A stretch of 64,000 nucleotides of DNA from Pseudomonas capeferrum (GCF_013523055.1 NZ_JAAMQM010000003.1:62001-126000), one strand, 5' to 3'; positions 1 through 10,805 are shown, counted from the first letter of the stretch. Notes: generated from the sequence alone by a model not told the origin. Numbers and translations: made by a program.

Positions 1-266
1 TGGCGATACTGCCGGCAGTAGAGGCCGACGACCTCACGGTAGTGGAAGTCGCGCAGCTTCAGCGGCCGCCACTGCGCGTCCTGCTCGTCCGCCAGCAAAG
101 TCTTGGCCGCCTCGACCTGCTCGGCCGGAATGAACGCTACCGAAGGTTGCGGCGCCAGGCGCACGTGCCGCGGTCCCTGGTCAGTGGCCAGCCAGAACTC
201 CACGCAGGTCCCCTCGGGCGTGTCATGCCAGTGTCGGGTGAGTACGAAACCCTGCTGTACGTCCAC
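1..266 (-). CDS. polB: DNA polymerase II, N-terminal part (cut by window edge)
   Basis: Family B DNA polymerase with a role in damage tolerance. Only about the first 88 residues are present; the gene runs off the left edge. The translated start (MDVQQGFVLTRHW, then VEFWLAT and SVAFIP) is the N-terminus I know from Pseudomonas DNA polymerase II. I chose the GTG at 266 because the recognisable homology begins there and GAGGT lies about 10 bases upstream; no ATG sits nearby in frame. Longer frames drawn here in other phases are shadows. Identification rests on N-terminal sequence only, since the polymerase and exonuclease motifs lie outside the window. Confidence 0.82.
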   Translation of the reverse strand, partial: MDVQQGFVLTRHWHDTPEGTCVEFWLATDQGPRHVRLAPQPSVAFIPAEQVEAAKTLLADEQDAQWRPLKLRDFHYREVVGLYCRQYR

Positions 267-315
267 CGCTTCGACCTCGACTTGCCTGGTGATGGGGATG
301 CCCCGCTACCTCGCT

Positions 316-1236
316 TCAACCGTACAGGTAGTTGATGTCCTTGCTGGCCAGTGGCGGGACCTGGCGCAGCAGATAGTCACGCAACTTGTACATCTGCCGG
401 GCCTTGGGGCTGCCCTTGAGCCAGGTCATGTAATACCCGTCGCCGGTGGCCACGGCATCCTTGAACGGCGTGACCAGCCTTCCCGCGGCAAGGTCGCCGC
501 TGGCCAGGACAAGGTCGACCACGGAGATGCCCAGGCCCTGCTGGGCCGCGGAGATGCCCTGATCGAGTGTGTCGAAGACTTGCCCGGAATCGATGCTGAT
601 GTCCAGCGCGTCCAGGCGCGTCAGCCAACGTCGCCAGTCGCGCCGGTCGGGGGATGGATGAAGGAAGTCGCAGGTGCGCAGTACCGATAGCTCCGGTTCC
701 GGGTCCGCCAGGTAGTCGGGGTGACAGACCGGGATCAGCCACTCGTCGAACAGCCGAAAACTCTCGACATCCGCGGGAAAGCGACCGCTAGCCAGGAGGA
801 TGGCGCAGTCGTAGGGCTCGGAATAGAAGTCGATCGTATCGATATCCATCCAGACGCTGGAAAGTTGCACCGGACCACTGTCTTCGAGCTTCTTGTAGCC
901 ATCCAGGGCCTTGAGCAACCAGCGCACGGTCAGTGTCGATGGCGCCTTGAGACGCAGACTGTAGCGGTCCTGGCGCAACAGTGCGCAGGCGTTCTCGATG
1001 ATCTTGAAACCGACCTTGAGCTCCTGCGCCAGCAAGCGACCGTGCTCTGTCAGCCGCAACCTGGGCCCGCGCCGCTCGAACAGGTCGCAGCCGAACATCC
1101 CCTCCAGGGTCTTGACGTGGTGACTGACGGCACCCTGGGTCAACGCCAACTCCTCGGCGGCCCGGGTAAAGGAGCCATGGCGAGAGGCCACCTCGAACGC
1201 CCGCAGGGCGTGCAACGCTTGAATCCGTTCCGACAT
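316..1236 (-). CDS. LysR-family transcriptional regulator (GcvA-like)
   Basis: A 306-residue LysR-type regulator. Residues 1-60 form the winged helix-turn-helix (ALRAFEVASRHGSFTRAAEEL, then GAVSHHVKTLE), and the rest is the ligand-sensing domain. The SHHVKTLE form of the recognition helix is typical of the GcvA branch. The ATG at 1236 is preceded by AGG at good spacing; an upstream GTG at 1245 is less likely. It is transcribed away from the YqcI-LysE-SGNH genes, sharing a 161-base intergenic region with them, which is the usual layout for a LysR regulator controlling a divergent target. The ligand is unknown. Confidence 0.85.
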   Translation of the reverse strand: MSERIQALHALRAFEVASRHGSFTRAAEELALTQGAVSHHVKTLEGMFGCDLFERRGPRLRLTEHGRLLAQELKVGFKIIENACALLRQDRYSLRLKAPSTLTVRWLLKALDGYKKLEDSGPVQLSSVWMDIDTIDFYSEPYDCAILLASGRFPADVESFRLFDEWLIPVCHPDYLADPEPELSVLRTCDFLHPSPDRRDWRRWLTRLDALDISIDSGQVFDTLDQGISAAQQGLGISVVDLVLASGDLAAGRLVTPFKDAVATGDGYYMTWLKGSPKARQMYKLRDYLLRQVPPLASKDINYLYG

Positions 1237-1397
1237 GGGACGCACCTGATCATGAGTGAGACTAATAGTAGGTCATAGTTTCAGGCGTTTTACAACCTGG
1301 AGACCTTCTCGGAAAATGCTTGTAAATAATAATTACATATAACTCTGCCGCTGCTCATATCTCAGCAACAACTACATATTATCTCCTGGGGAACACC
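1237..1397. promoter_or_regulatory. Divergent promoter region with candidate LysR operator
   Basis: This 161-base region separates the LysR gene from the divergent three-gene set. It is much more AT-rich than its surroundings between about 1310 and 1380. It contains an inverted repeat, TGTAA-N7-TTACA, at 1321-1337, a plausible LysR-type recognition element. No clear -35/-10 pair stands out. Confidence 0.45.
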
Positions 1398-2174
1398 ATG
1401 TTTACGGGTTATGGAAATTGCTTTCGCCTGGATGCGCTAGAGCTGACCGCTGAACATATACGGCACAAGGAGCATTGGACCTTCGCCACACTGGAACGCT
1501 TTCGCGCCCTGCTTGCCAACCCCGAGTTTCCTTGTCTGTTCGGACGCAAGGCGGTCGCCGCGAAAACCTGCCATATCGTCTTCGCCCGTGCCGCACACCT
1601 GGCCAGCGATATCGCGAGAGGGCTGGGTGACTATATCCGTACCATCGAGCCGATTCCGCTCAAGCAGCGCATCGGCAGTCCGCTGCTGGTTTTTCTCGAG
1701 ACCAGGGCCGGCAGCACCCTTGCCGAACAGCAGGCCATGGCATGGTCGGTCATGCAGGAAGTTCACCTGCATGACCCACAACCCTGGCCGCAACAGGTGC
1801 CGCGCGATCCCGACGATACCCAGTGGAGTTTCTGCTATGCCGGCATGCCGCTGTTCATCAACATGAGTTTTCCTGGGCATGTGCATATGAAGAGTCGCAA
1901 CCTGGGCGATGCCATCGCCTTCGTCATCAACCCTCGGGAAAGTTTCGACGAGGTCGCCAGCGCCACAACGGAAAGTGGCCAGCGCATACGTGCCCGGATC
2001 CGCGAACGGGTGCGTGAATACAACGAGGGTGTCATGCCCGAGAGCCTGGGATTCTTTGGCCAGGAAGACAATTTCGAATGGAAGCAATATCAACTGCAGG
2101 AGGCGGGTTCTTTGAAACCATCGCGGTGCCCCTTCCATGTCCATGCAATGCCTGAAACCTTGATCGAGAACTGA
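1398..2174 (+). CDS. YqcI/YcgG family protein (possible heme-dependent N-oxygenase)
   Basis: A 258-residue protein of the YqcI/YcgG family, recognised from its N-terminal block (NPEFPCLFGRKA near residues 39-50) and overall length. One characterised relative is GntA of guanitoxin biosynthesis, a heme-dependent hydroxylase acting on a guanidine nitrogen; most members are uncharacterised. GGGGAA precedes the ATG. The LysE-type exporter gene starts two bases after the stop, so the two are almost certainly co-transcribed, which suggests that the product or a toxic amino acid derivative is exported. Family assignment is fairly firm; the reaction is inference. Confidence 0.72.
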   Translation: MFTGYGNCFRLDALELTAEHIRHKEHWTFATLERFRALLANPEFPCLFGRKAVAAKTCHIVFARAAHLASDIARGLGDYIRTIEPIPLKQRIGSPLLVFLETRAGSTLAEQQAMAWSVMQEVHLHDPQPWPQQVPRDPDDTQWSFCYAGMPLFINMSFPGHVHMKSRNLGDAIAFVINPRESFDEVASATTESGQRIRARIRERVREYNEGVMPESLGFFGQEDNFEWKQYQLQEAGSLKPSRCPFHVHAMPETLIEN

Positions 2175-2176
2175 AC

Positions 2177-2803
2177 GTGAATACTGCCCTGATAGCCAGC
2201 TATGCCCTCACTGTCCTGCTTTTGATCGCGACACCCGGTCCGGTAGTCGCGCTGATCGTCAACACGGCCGCCGCTTCCGGCTCGCGCAAGGCGTTGTTCA
2301 CTGCCCTCGGGACCAACTGGGCGTCCCTGGTGCTGATCGCGGCCGCCGCGTGGATCATCATGACCAGCGCCGCGATCGACAAGGCATGGCTCAACAGCAT
2401 GAGCCTGCTGGGCTGCCTGTTCATCGGCTACATCGCCACGGGCACCCTGCGCGAAGCGCTGCAGGCACCTGCCGTCCAAGCGCCCGTCGAAGCCGACAGA
2501 CCAGCTCGCGGCGGTCTTTGGCAAGGGTTCATGGTGGGGATCTCCAATCCCAAGGACATCATCTTCTTCATCTCCTTCTTCCCGCAATTCATCCAGATCA
2601 CCGAGTCGTTCGAGAAAAGCATGATGGTGCTCTCGCTGCTCTGGATCGCCATCGATTTCGCCGTGTTGAGCCTGTACATCTTTGCCATCGGCAAGATCGC
2701 CTCCCAGCGTAGCAACCGTCTGATCACCCTGGGGTCTGGCGTCAGCCTGCTGCTGATCGCAGGCGTCGGGCTGGCTTACAACGTACGCGAACTGATGAGC
2801 TGA
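2177..2803 (+). CDS. LysE/RhtB-family amino acid exporter
   Basis: A 208-residue inner-membrane protein of the LysE superfamily, which exports amino acids and derivatives. The first helix carries the family hallmark ATPGPVVALI near residues 17-26, and the centre has GISNPKDIIFF with hydrophobic segments on both sides. Five to six membrane segments can be drawn, and the length is normal. It starts with GTG two bases after the stop of the YqcI/YcgG gene, and no ATG is available nearby. The substrate is not shown; the neighbours suggest a modified amino acid or guanidine compound. Confidence 0.85.
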   Translation: MNTALIASYALTVLLLIATPGPVVALIVNTAAASGSRKALFTALGTNWASLVLIAAAAWIIMTSAAIDKAWLNSMSLLGCLFIGYIATGTLREALQAPAVQAPVEADRPARGGLWQGFMVGISNPKDIIFFISFFPQFIQITESFEKSMMVLSLLWIAIDFAVLSLYIFAIGKIASQRSNRLITLGSGVSLLLIAGVGLAYNVRELMS

Positions 2804-2854
2804 GCCCGACGTACCTGACCGCCGAACATTGCCCAACGACTTGAAGGGATACGC

Positions 2855-3943
2855 ATGAGACCGATCGATCAGCCAGCCGCGAATGCCCCAGGCCCGTTCA
2901 AGCCGTTGCAGCTCGATTACCAGCGCTTCCTGCTGCAGGGCATGGGGCGCGCGCCGCATATCCACTGCATGCACGAGCGCGGCTATCGGTCCGGCACCAT
3001 CAACACCGATGCGCTGGGCCTGCGCTACAGCCATTGCAGTGGCAGGCGTTTCTCGGTGGCCGAGCGTGGCGGCCGTAATCGAGTCAACCTGCTGGTGGGC
3101 GGCTCGACAGCGCTGGGCCTGGGCGCCAGTTCGGACGAGCACACGGTGGCCTCCTGCCTGTCGATGCTGACGGGGGAAGTCTGGCTGAGCCTGGCGGGTT
3201 GCGGCCTCAATGCCACCCAGGAGCTGATGACCTTCCTGATCCACCAGCATCGCTTTGGCGAGATAGGTCACGTGGTCGTGCTCAGCGGCTTGAACACCCT
3301 GGTGCATGAAGGCTTGAGCGAGATCCTGGCAGGCGACCGGAGCCTTTCGATGGTCAAGACCTTCAATGGTTTTCACGAAGCCGTGCTGCCGACCGAGCAG
3401 GCTCGCCCCGAGTCGCTCTGGCAGCGCCTGGGCCAGGCCCTGGCCCCTCGTCGGGGACCCAGACCGCTGGCCATCGAGAGACTGTCATCACCGGACAAAC
3501 GCTTGATCCGCGCCGCCGACAGTATCGGTCGTACCCTATGCCAATGGAATCGTCTGATGACAGACACCCACACGACCCTCACCTTCATCCTCCAGCCATT
3601 GCTACCCTGGTGCCGCGAATCGCTACCGCAAGGTGAGCGGGCCATGCTGGCCTGGCTGGACGAGAAGCCGGCGAACTTCGACCTGCTGCTGGCTGGGGTG
3701 CAGGACAGCCAGATGCACACGGCGTTCTTTCGCCGGATCAAGAGTCAGGCCGATCCGGTACCCTGTTATGACATGAATTCGATGTTCAGCAGTTCGCCGG
3801 TCTTTTCCGAGGACCTGTTCGTCGATCGTCTGCACTTCAACGACCTGGGCAACAATGCATTGGCAAAAGTGATTACCGCCAAACTGGGTCTGGCCCAGGA
3901 AAAACACGCCAATCGCAGGCTGGCGTCCGTCAAGCTCGTCTGA
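2855..3943 (+). CDS. SGNH/GDSL-fold hydrolase-like protein
   Basis: A 362-residue protein with the blocks of the SGNH hydrolase fold: block I LLVGGSTALG with candidate nucleophile Ser84, block II around AGCGLNATQ, block III SGLN, and a C-terminal DRLHFNDLGN supplying Asp and His. A motif INTDALGLR ahead of block I resembles the entry strand of O-acetyl-esterase-like and AlgX-like members. There is no signal peptide, so it is probably cytoplasmic. AAGGG precedes the ATG and the gap after the LysE gene is 51 bases, consistent with one transcript. The substrate is unknown; it could tailor or release a small ester or amide made by the neighbours. Confidence 0.7.
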   Translation: MRPIDQPAANAPGPFKPLQLDYQRFLLQGMGRAPHIHCMHERGYRSGTINTDALGLRYSHCSGRRFSVAERGGRNRVNLLVGGSTALGLGASSDEHTVASCLSMLTGEVWLSLAGCGLNATQELMTFLIHQHRFGEIGHVVVLSGLNTLVHEGLSEILAGDRSLSMVKTFNGFHEAVLPTEQARPESLWQRLGQALAPRRGPRPLAIERLSSPDKRLIRAADSIGRTLCQWNRLMTDTHTTLTFILQPLLPWCRESLPQGERAMLAWLDEKPANFDLLLAGVQDSQMHTAFFRRIKSQADPVPCYDMNSMFSSSPVFSEDLFVDRLHFNDLGNNALAKVITAKLGLAQEKHANRRLASVKLV

Positions 3944-4095
3944 GAGTTCGGGATTTGTCTTCCGGCATCGGCCTCTGCATGGCTAGAATAGGGCCTTGTA
4001 GTCCTGATATGCCCGAGGCACCCCAAGTCTGCCATGAACACCGATGTCGTCCATTCGTACCTGGGCACCCGACAGCTGCCCCGCGAGGCTGGCCT

Positions 4096-4800
4096 TTGAG
4101 CCGTCTAGCAAGCCTGCCCATGCTGTGCGTCGCTCTTGCGCCGCTGACTGCCGTGGCGCTCGACGTGCGGATCGATCCGCATGCGGACCTGCTCTATCGC
4201 CAGGCCCTGCCCTTGCTGGAGCAGGCCGACAGCCAGGAAAACGAGGCCAGCTCGCTACGGCCCGTGGCCCAGAATGACCCCGAACTCAGCCGTCAGGGAC
4301 AGGCACTGGCCCATACCCTGCCCACGGCGGTGGCGTTACTGAAGAAGTCGGTGGCCCTTGGGCATCCGGTGGCGCAGTACCGTCTTGCGCTGTACTACAT
4401 GAACTACCTGCCCGCCAGCCAGATTCCCGATGCCGCCTGCCCCTTGCTCAAGGCGAGCCTTGATCAGGGCTTCGCTCCGCCCGCACCGGCCATCGCCACC
4501 TGGTGCCCGCCCTACAATGCCAGCCAAGCCTACCGCGACGCGCTGGAAGCCTTGCCGGGCATGGCGACGCTCTACGCACCTTACTACCCTCAGCCGGCAG
4601 TGCGCCTGGAGTGCAGCCGCAGCCGCCCGCAAGGATTGGAAATGCAATGGGGACGCCAGCGTGACTATCAGGCCGAAGTCTATCGCCTGCTCGGCGATCT
4701 TGACCTGCAACAGCGGCGTTCACTGCTGCAAAAAGCAGTGGAAATCAATGGCTGCGCGGCGGCGCAACAGCGTTTGTTGAGTAACTACCGAGAAGGCTGA
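4096..4800 (+). CDS. Exported Sel1-like repeat protein
   Basis: About 234 residues from a TTG start at 4096, chosen because it gives a clean signal peptide (MSRLASLPMLCVALAP, then AVA) with GAGG upstream; the frame is open back to 3955, but that extension does not look coding. After the signal peptide the protein is helical, with a Sel1-like unit (ALGHPVAQYRLALYYMN) and several cysteines that could form disulfides. Sel1 repeats usually mediate protein contacts in the cell envelope. A later ATG at 4120 is also possible. Function unknown. Confidence 0.6.
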   Translation: MSRLASLPMLCVALAPLTAVALDVRIDPHADLLYRQALPLLEQADSQENEASSLRPVAQNDPELSRQGQALAHTLPTAVALLKKSVALGHPVAQYRLALYYMNYLPASQIPDAACPLLKASLDQGFAPPAPAIATWCPPYNASQAYRDALEALPGMATLYAPYYPQPAVRLECSRSRPQGLEMQWGRQRDYQAEVYRLLGDLDLQQRRSLLQKAVEINGCAAAQQRLLSNYREG

Positions 4801-4898
4801 TCTACCGGACGATACCGCTCGATGGCAGTTCCCCGACCTGGAACGGGCATACGCGCAGCCGGCTGCTACACTGACTGGGTTGAACGGAGGATCCCGTC

Positions 4899-5126
4899 AT
4901 GTCCGCAAAAGAGCTCAGCACCCTTCTCACTCTGATGAACCAGCGCGAGGTCCGACTGACCAGCGCTTGCAAGGAAATTGCCGATTGGATCGACCGCCAG
5001 GGTGATGTGTCTGGCGCCGGAAAGATTCGCGACAGTCTCAAGGCACTGGAGGCTGACGAAAGGCAGGTCCGCAGTACCTTGACTTCCCTGACCCGAGAAA
5101 GACCCTTGCCGCGGTTTCGTGGTTGA
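4899..5126 (+). CDS. Small hypothetical protein, helical
   Basis: A 75-residue open frame starting MSAKELSTLLTLM, rich in Lys, Arg, Glu and Leu and probably two helices (coiled-coil-like around residues 35-66). GGAGG lies about 8 bases before the ATG, a strong ribosome site that supports translation. No signal peptide or membrane segment. I do not recognise the family. A GC hairpin follows the stop. Confidence 0.6.
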   Translation: MSAKELSTLLTLMNQREVRLTSACKEIADWIDRQGDVSGAGKIRDSLKALEADERQVRSTLTSLTRERPLPRFRG

Positions 5127-5137
5127 CAGGTTGATCG

Positions 5138-5160
5138 GTCGCCGCTACGCGGCGCCTTTC
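5138..5160 (+). terminator. Possible terminator after the 75-residue gene
   Basis: Hairpin CGCCGC-TAC-GCGGCG at 5140-5154 followed by CCTTTC. The T tract is short, so its strength is uncertain. Confidence 0.4.
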
Positions 5161-5271
5161 AGGCCTCACCAATCGACGCCTGGTAGCCATGCCGCCTGAT
5201 GATGCAAGGCGCTTGATCGCCGTGCATCATCCCTTGAGTTATTCGATAGCCTTGCGACCGCGCGACTTCGT

Positions 5272-5751
5272 TCAATGCATCATGTGCGAGTGGTCGTGGT
5301 CGGCGCCTGCCGTCAGCGGACGCACCGGTGCCTGGACCTCGAGGGTCTGACGTTCGCCCTTGGCATCTTCCAGGGTCAGCGTCAGAGGCACCTGTTCGCC
5401 TTCCTTGACTTGCCTGACCAACCCCATGAGCATCACGTGGTATCCGTTCGGATCGAGCGCCACGGGCTTGCCCGCTGGCAACTCCACGGCGGACACCTGC
5501 TTCATGCCCATGACGTCGCCATTCATGGTCATTTCATGAATCTGCACGGTCTTGGCAATCGGGGAGTCGACGCCGACCAGCTTGCTGTCATTACTGGCGG
5601 TAAGGATCATGAAAGCGCCAGTCGCCTGCTGGTGGGGCACGCTGGCGCGAACCCAGGCATCGCTCACCGTGGTTTCGGCCAGCGCCGGAACCGCCATGCC
5701 CAGAAGGGCCAGCATGGCCAGGCCGCGCTTGAGTCGCATCGAAACAGTCAT
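5272..5751 (-). CDS. Periplasmic copper chaperone PCu(A)C
   Basis: A 159-residue exported protein of the PCu(A)C (DUF461) family, which carries Cu(I) in the periplasm for cytochrome oxidase CuA assembly. A signal peptide covers about residues 1-25 (ending PALAE). The copper motif is visible: IHEMTMNGDVMGM, then HVMLMGL, the H(M)X10MX21HXM pattern of the family, plus a His/Met-rich tail (DHDHSHMMH). Its ATG overlaps the stop of the SCO gene by one base (TAATG), so the two are translationally coupled. SCO and PCu(A)C work together on CuA delivery. Confidence 0.9.
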   Translation of the reverse strand: MTVSMRLKRGLAMLALLGMAVPALAETTVSDAWVRASVPHQQATGAFMILTASNDSKLVGVDSPIAKTVQIHEMTMNGDVMGMKQVSAVELPAGKPVALDPNGYHVMLMGLVRQVKEGEQVPLTLTLEDAKGERQTLEVQAPVRPLTAGADHDHSHMMH

Positions 5752-6356
5752 TAGCAGATCTCCATGAGGGTGAGCAGGTCTTCGGTGCATTCCTTGGCAT
5801 TCAGGGAGTGCGACAGGCTCAGGCGCAGCGTGCCGCGCGAGTCGTAGACATAGCTGGTGGAGGAATGGGAAATCGTGTAGGTATCGCCCGCGGGTATCCG
5901 CTCGTGAAACACCTTGAACTCCCTGGCGACGGCATCGATCTCTTCCTGGGTGCCGGTCAGGGCAGTGAAGGACGGATCGAACGCCTTGACGTAGGCGTCG
6001 AGCACTTCCGGGGTATCTCGCTCCGGGTCCAGGGTGATGAACACCACCTGCAGGAAGCCGGCGTCGCGCCCCATCAGCTTCTTGATCTGCGCCGCGCGCG
6101 CCAGCGCCGTCGGACAGACTGCCGGGCATTGGGTGAAACCGAAGAAGAACATCGGCATCGAGCCATAGTAGCTCGACAGGGTGCGTACGTTGCCTTGGGT
6201 GTCCTTGAGCTTGAAGGAACGGCCCAGGATTTCATTGCTCATGTTCTTGCCGTACTTGAATTCCAGGCCTCGCGCCGGACTGCAACCGGCAAGCAAGCCA
6301 AGCCCCAGCAAGCCCATCCCGGCAACCACTGTGCGCCGGGTCATTAGATCATTCAT
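5751..6356 (-). CDS. SCO1/SenC family copper-delivery protein
   Basis: About 201 residues from the ATG at 6356. The N-terminus has twin arginines (TRRTVVAGMG) and a lipobox (LLAGC), so it is probably a membrane-anchored lipoprotein. The thioredoxin-fold SCO motif is present: FTQCPAVCPTAL (CXXXC) and a distal His in ISHSSTSYVYD; these three residues bind copper. SCO proteins help load the CuA site of cytochrome oxidase. The open frame extends to 6452, but the lipoprotein start is clearly MNDLMTRR. It is followed directly by the PCu(A)C gene. Confidence 0.9.
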   Translation of the reverse strand: MNDLMTRRTVVAGMGLLGLGLLAGCSPARGLEFKYGKNMSNEILGRSFKLKDTQGNVRTLSSYYGSMPMFFFGFTQCPAVCPTALARAAQIKKLMGRDAGFLQVVFITLDPERDTPEVLDAYVKAFDPSFTALTGTQEEIDAVAREFKVFHERIPAGDTYTISHSSTSYVYDSRGTLRLSLSHSLNAKECTEDLLTLMEIC

Positions 6357-6714
6357 GTAACCATCCTTTGCAGGGAAGGTGCCGCCCTTGGGCAGGGTCG
6401 GACGAAAAACCGGGGGGCATTCTGGCATGACACCCTGGGGGCATCTACCCAAGGCGGGATGAATAACGCCGCAAGCCTTTGAATACGGGCTGCGGCCTGT
6501 TGTCGCAGGGATTGAAACCGTAACAGTTTATTGCTAAGGACAACTGATCCAAGGCGCGTCCTGGTGACAGGGACCACAGCAGCAAGCGTGGTCGACTGGC
6601 GCCCTGCCCGATACCAATCGCATCGACCGAGTCGAGGTCGGCACCGGGGTCGATCCAGACAAGGCCAGGTCGGGTGGGCGCCGCCTGGCCCGCGGACCGT
6701 ACCGCTACGCAAAC
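6357..6714. other. 358-base gap between SCO and nfuA genes
   Basis: No gene I can support. On the minus strand one frame stays open for about 85 codons (roughly 6715 down to 6449) and contains plausible-looking residues, but it has no ATG, no ribosome site and no family I recognise. The region probably holds the promoter of the SCO-PCu(A)C pair. Confidence 0.4.
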
Positions 6715-8392
<1,678 letters not shown>

Positions 8393-8460
8393 GCCTTTAC
8401 CTACATCTGAAGCCCATTCTGGTTCCGGTGTCCAACCGGAACCGCGTGGGTCTGGGACCG

Positions 8461-8492
8461 CGGAAAACCGGGAAAGGTCGGGTGACCTTCCC
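8461..8492 (-). terminator. Probable terminator downstream of cti
   Basis: Reading on the minus strand, GGGAAGGTC-ACCC-GACCTTTCCC is followed by GGTTTTCC, just after the cti stop. One bulged base. A second hairpin (GGTTCCGG and its complement at about 8421-8443) lies further on. Confidence 0.5.
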
Positions 8493-8504
8493 AGCGGTCC
8501 ATCT

Positions 8505-10805
8505 TCAGAGGTTCTCGTAGCGGTTCATGTCCAGCACTCCCGCCTCCTCCGGGGCCGTTTCCCGGATATAGGCAGTGAGGTCATGGAAGTAGTACCAGAA
8601 CCGTGGATGACTGCGACGCACGCCCCAGCGCCGGACAATGCGCTCGAACTTCGTCGTGTCGTCTCGGGCCGCCTCCATGTCCTCGACGAACTCCGGCACC
8701 TCGGCGGCCGGGATATTGAAGATGAAATTGGGATAGCTGCTCAGCACACCAGGGTACAGGGTCAAGGTATCCAGACCTGGTTGGTAGCGATGCGCCTCGT
8801 TGAGCAGGAAGGCGACGTTACTGTGGGCCCGGTTGCGTAGCAGGCTGTAGACCTGGCGCTGACCGCCCTGCCCTTCGATCCTCAGCATGCTCGCCTCGGG
8901 CAATTGGCCGATCACCTTGAGCCCCGCCGCGGGACGCGAGACCAGTCGGCTGAGCGATTGTTCGACGTCGCGAAATTCGGCGCTCATCTCCGGTCTCGAG
9001 CAATGAGCGCCTCTGCAGCGGTTGATCGGGTCGGGCGCCGCATCGAGACTGGCGGAGCGCTGCAGCAGCTTGAGGGCGAAATCGCGTCGCGGATCGCGCG
9101 GATCGAGCTTGAGCCCGCTCGGCGTGCGCGTGTCGATGTCATCGTAGTCCAGCCACATCTTGACCTTGCCGCCGTTCTGGTACCAGTCACCGAGCATCGC
9201 TCCACGCTGGTCGGCAGGCATCAGGCGCAGGAAGTTGACTTCAGCGCCATTGCGGATCAGGTCGAAGTACAGGCGCGTCTGCAATTGGTGCGACAGATTG
9301 CCGAACACATCGAAGTTGACCGCCAACTGGTAATAGGTGCGTTCGAGCAAGGGATAGTCGAACAGCCACAGAGTCAGGGGCACATCACCGACCAGGCCCT
9401 TGTGCACCGATGCGCTGTCGAAGTGGCGGAAGATGCTCAGCATGGCATTGTCGTTGCCAGCCCACAGGGTGGACCAACCGGGCGGCGGCATTGCCGCATA
9501 GGTGGCGCGACGCAAATCCTCGTACTCGTTGCGCTTGTCGCGGTAGGCATACCAGAGAGACAGCACGCTGCCGACATCGTCGTTCTGGCCAGGCATGGCC
9601 AGCAAGGGGGTCGTCGCGCCTCGGTACCGGGCATCGGTAATGTAGCGGTCCTGGGCGGGCTCCTGGAACAGGACCCAGAAATTGTCGCGAATCACGTCCG
9701 TGGCGATCTGACCGCGACAGACCGGGCCGCGAATGAAGGTGCGGACGAAGTACTCGGCGTTGTCCAGCATGAACTGGTAGCGGGCCACCGCCGGAATCGC
9801 CTCGAAGGTTTCGAACGGATTGGCACGGTGCCGAGGCCCATACCCGGGCAACGAGCTGGCGTGCCAGTCGCCGCTGTAGAACAGCTGCTTGACCCGCTTG
9901 AGCTTCTGCGGCCCCATGGGGTAGGTGATGTGGGTCTTGTGCACGATCACGCCCTGCACCGGAATGAGCCGGTAGTAGAAATCGGTGCCAGGCGGATCGT
10001 TGGGACGGCGTGTGGCGATGATGTCGACCGGTTTGCCGCTTGGCGTGCGCGAGCGTACCCACTGGAAGAAATGCCCCGATTCGCCACCGACGAAATGAAT
10101 GTGCGCCAGGAACAGGTGCTCGTAGAGCCAACGACCTACCAAGGCTTCGGTAGAGCCCGGACGGTTGAGCAGAGCCTCCCATTCGGCAATCTGACTGGCT
10201 TCGCTCGCGCTGGGGCTGATCGCGTCATGCTCGAGGGGGGCGCCGGCCGCCAACCAGTGTTGCAGCGTCTGATATTCGGCATCGGTCAGACCGGTGACGG
10301 CCAACGGCATGCCCTCTTTCGGATGAGCGCCCGCATAGGCGTCCATCTCATGCGGCAGGGGGCACATGTTGTTGCGGTTCAGGCCCAGAACGATCTCTTC
10401 GGGCAACTTCGCGTTGGGTTGCAGCGGGGTCTTGTGGCCCAGCTCGAGCATACGTTGCATCAGCGCCGCCTGACTGCCTTGGCCCTCCAGCACGGAATGG
10501 AAACCCTTGCGGCGCCATGCCTCTTCATCCTGGGCATCGTAGAACAACCGCGTGGTCGGTACCGCCTGGCTGCGTTCGCCTTGGTAGACCGGCACCTTGG
10601 TCGCGCCGCGCTCGACACCCTCGGCACTGCCCAGATTGAGCTGGCAGGCCGCGTCATTGCAGGCATGGCACGCCACGCATTTTTCCGTGAGGATCGGCTG
10701 GATGTCGCGGGTGTAGGAAATCGTTGAACTCGATAGAGTGGCTTGCGCGAGCGTCACGCCACTGATGAGCAGGGCGAAAACGCCGACAAGAAAACGGTGC
10801 ACCAT
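8505..10805 (-). CDS. cti: Fatty acid cis/trans isomerase
   Basis: A 766-residue periplasmic enzyme that converts cis-unsaturated membrane fatty acids to trans in place, stiffening the membrane against solvents and heat. It is characteristic of Pseudomonas and Vibrio. A signal peptide covers about residues 1-21. The cytochrome c-type heme site is at Cys43, Cys46 and His47 (KCVACHACND), as in P. putida Cti. The length matches the family. It is divergent from metH across about 155 bases, the arrangement known in P. putida. Confidence 0.95.
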   Translation of the reverse strand: MVHRFLVGVFALLISGVTLAQATLSSSTISYTRDIQPILTEKCVACHACNDAACQLNLGSAEGVERGATKVPVYQGERSQAVPTTRLFYDAQDEEAWRRKGFHSVLEGQGSQAALMQRMLELGHKTPLQPNAKLPEEIVLGLNRNNMCPLPHEMDAYAGAHPKEGMPLAVTGLTDAEYQTLQHWLAAGAPLEHDAISPSASEASQIAEWEALLNRPGSTEALVGRWLYEHLFLAHIHFVGGESGHFFQWVRSRTPSGKPVDIIATRRPNDPPGTDFYYRLIPVQGVIVHKTHITYPMGPQKLKRVKQLFYSGDWHASSLPGYGPRHRANPFETFEAIPAVARYQFMLDNAEYFVRTFIRGPVCRGQIATDVIRDNFWVLFQEPAQDRYITDARYRGATTPLLAMPGQNDDVGSVLSLWYAYRDKRNEYEDLRRATYAAMPPPGWSTLWAGNDNAMLSIFRHFDSASVHKGLVGDVPLTLWLFDYPLLERTYYQLAVNFDVFGNLSHQLQTRLYFDLIRNGAEVNFLRLMPADQRGAMLGDWYQNGGKVKMWLDYDDIDTRTPSGLKLDPRDPRRDFALKLLQRSASLDAAPDPINRCRGAHCSRPEMSAEFRDVEQSLSRLVSRPAAGLKVIGQLPEASMLRIEGQGGQRQVYSLLRNRAHSNVAFLLNEAHRYQPGLDTLTLYPGVLSSYPNFIFNIPAAEVPEFVEDMEAARDDTTKFERIVRRWGVRRSHPRFWYYFHDLTAYIRETAPEEAGVLDMNRYENL

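Noticed and set aside
8904..10727. 607-codon open frame on the plus strand
   Set aside because: Opposite cti, which has full-length homology; shadow frame.
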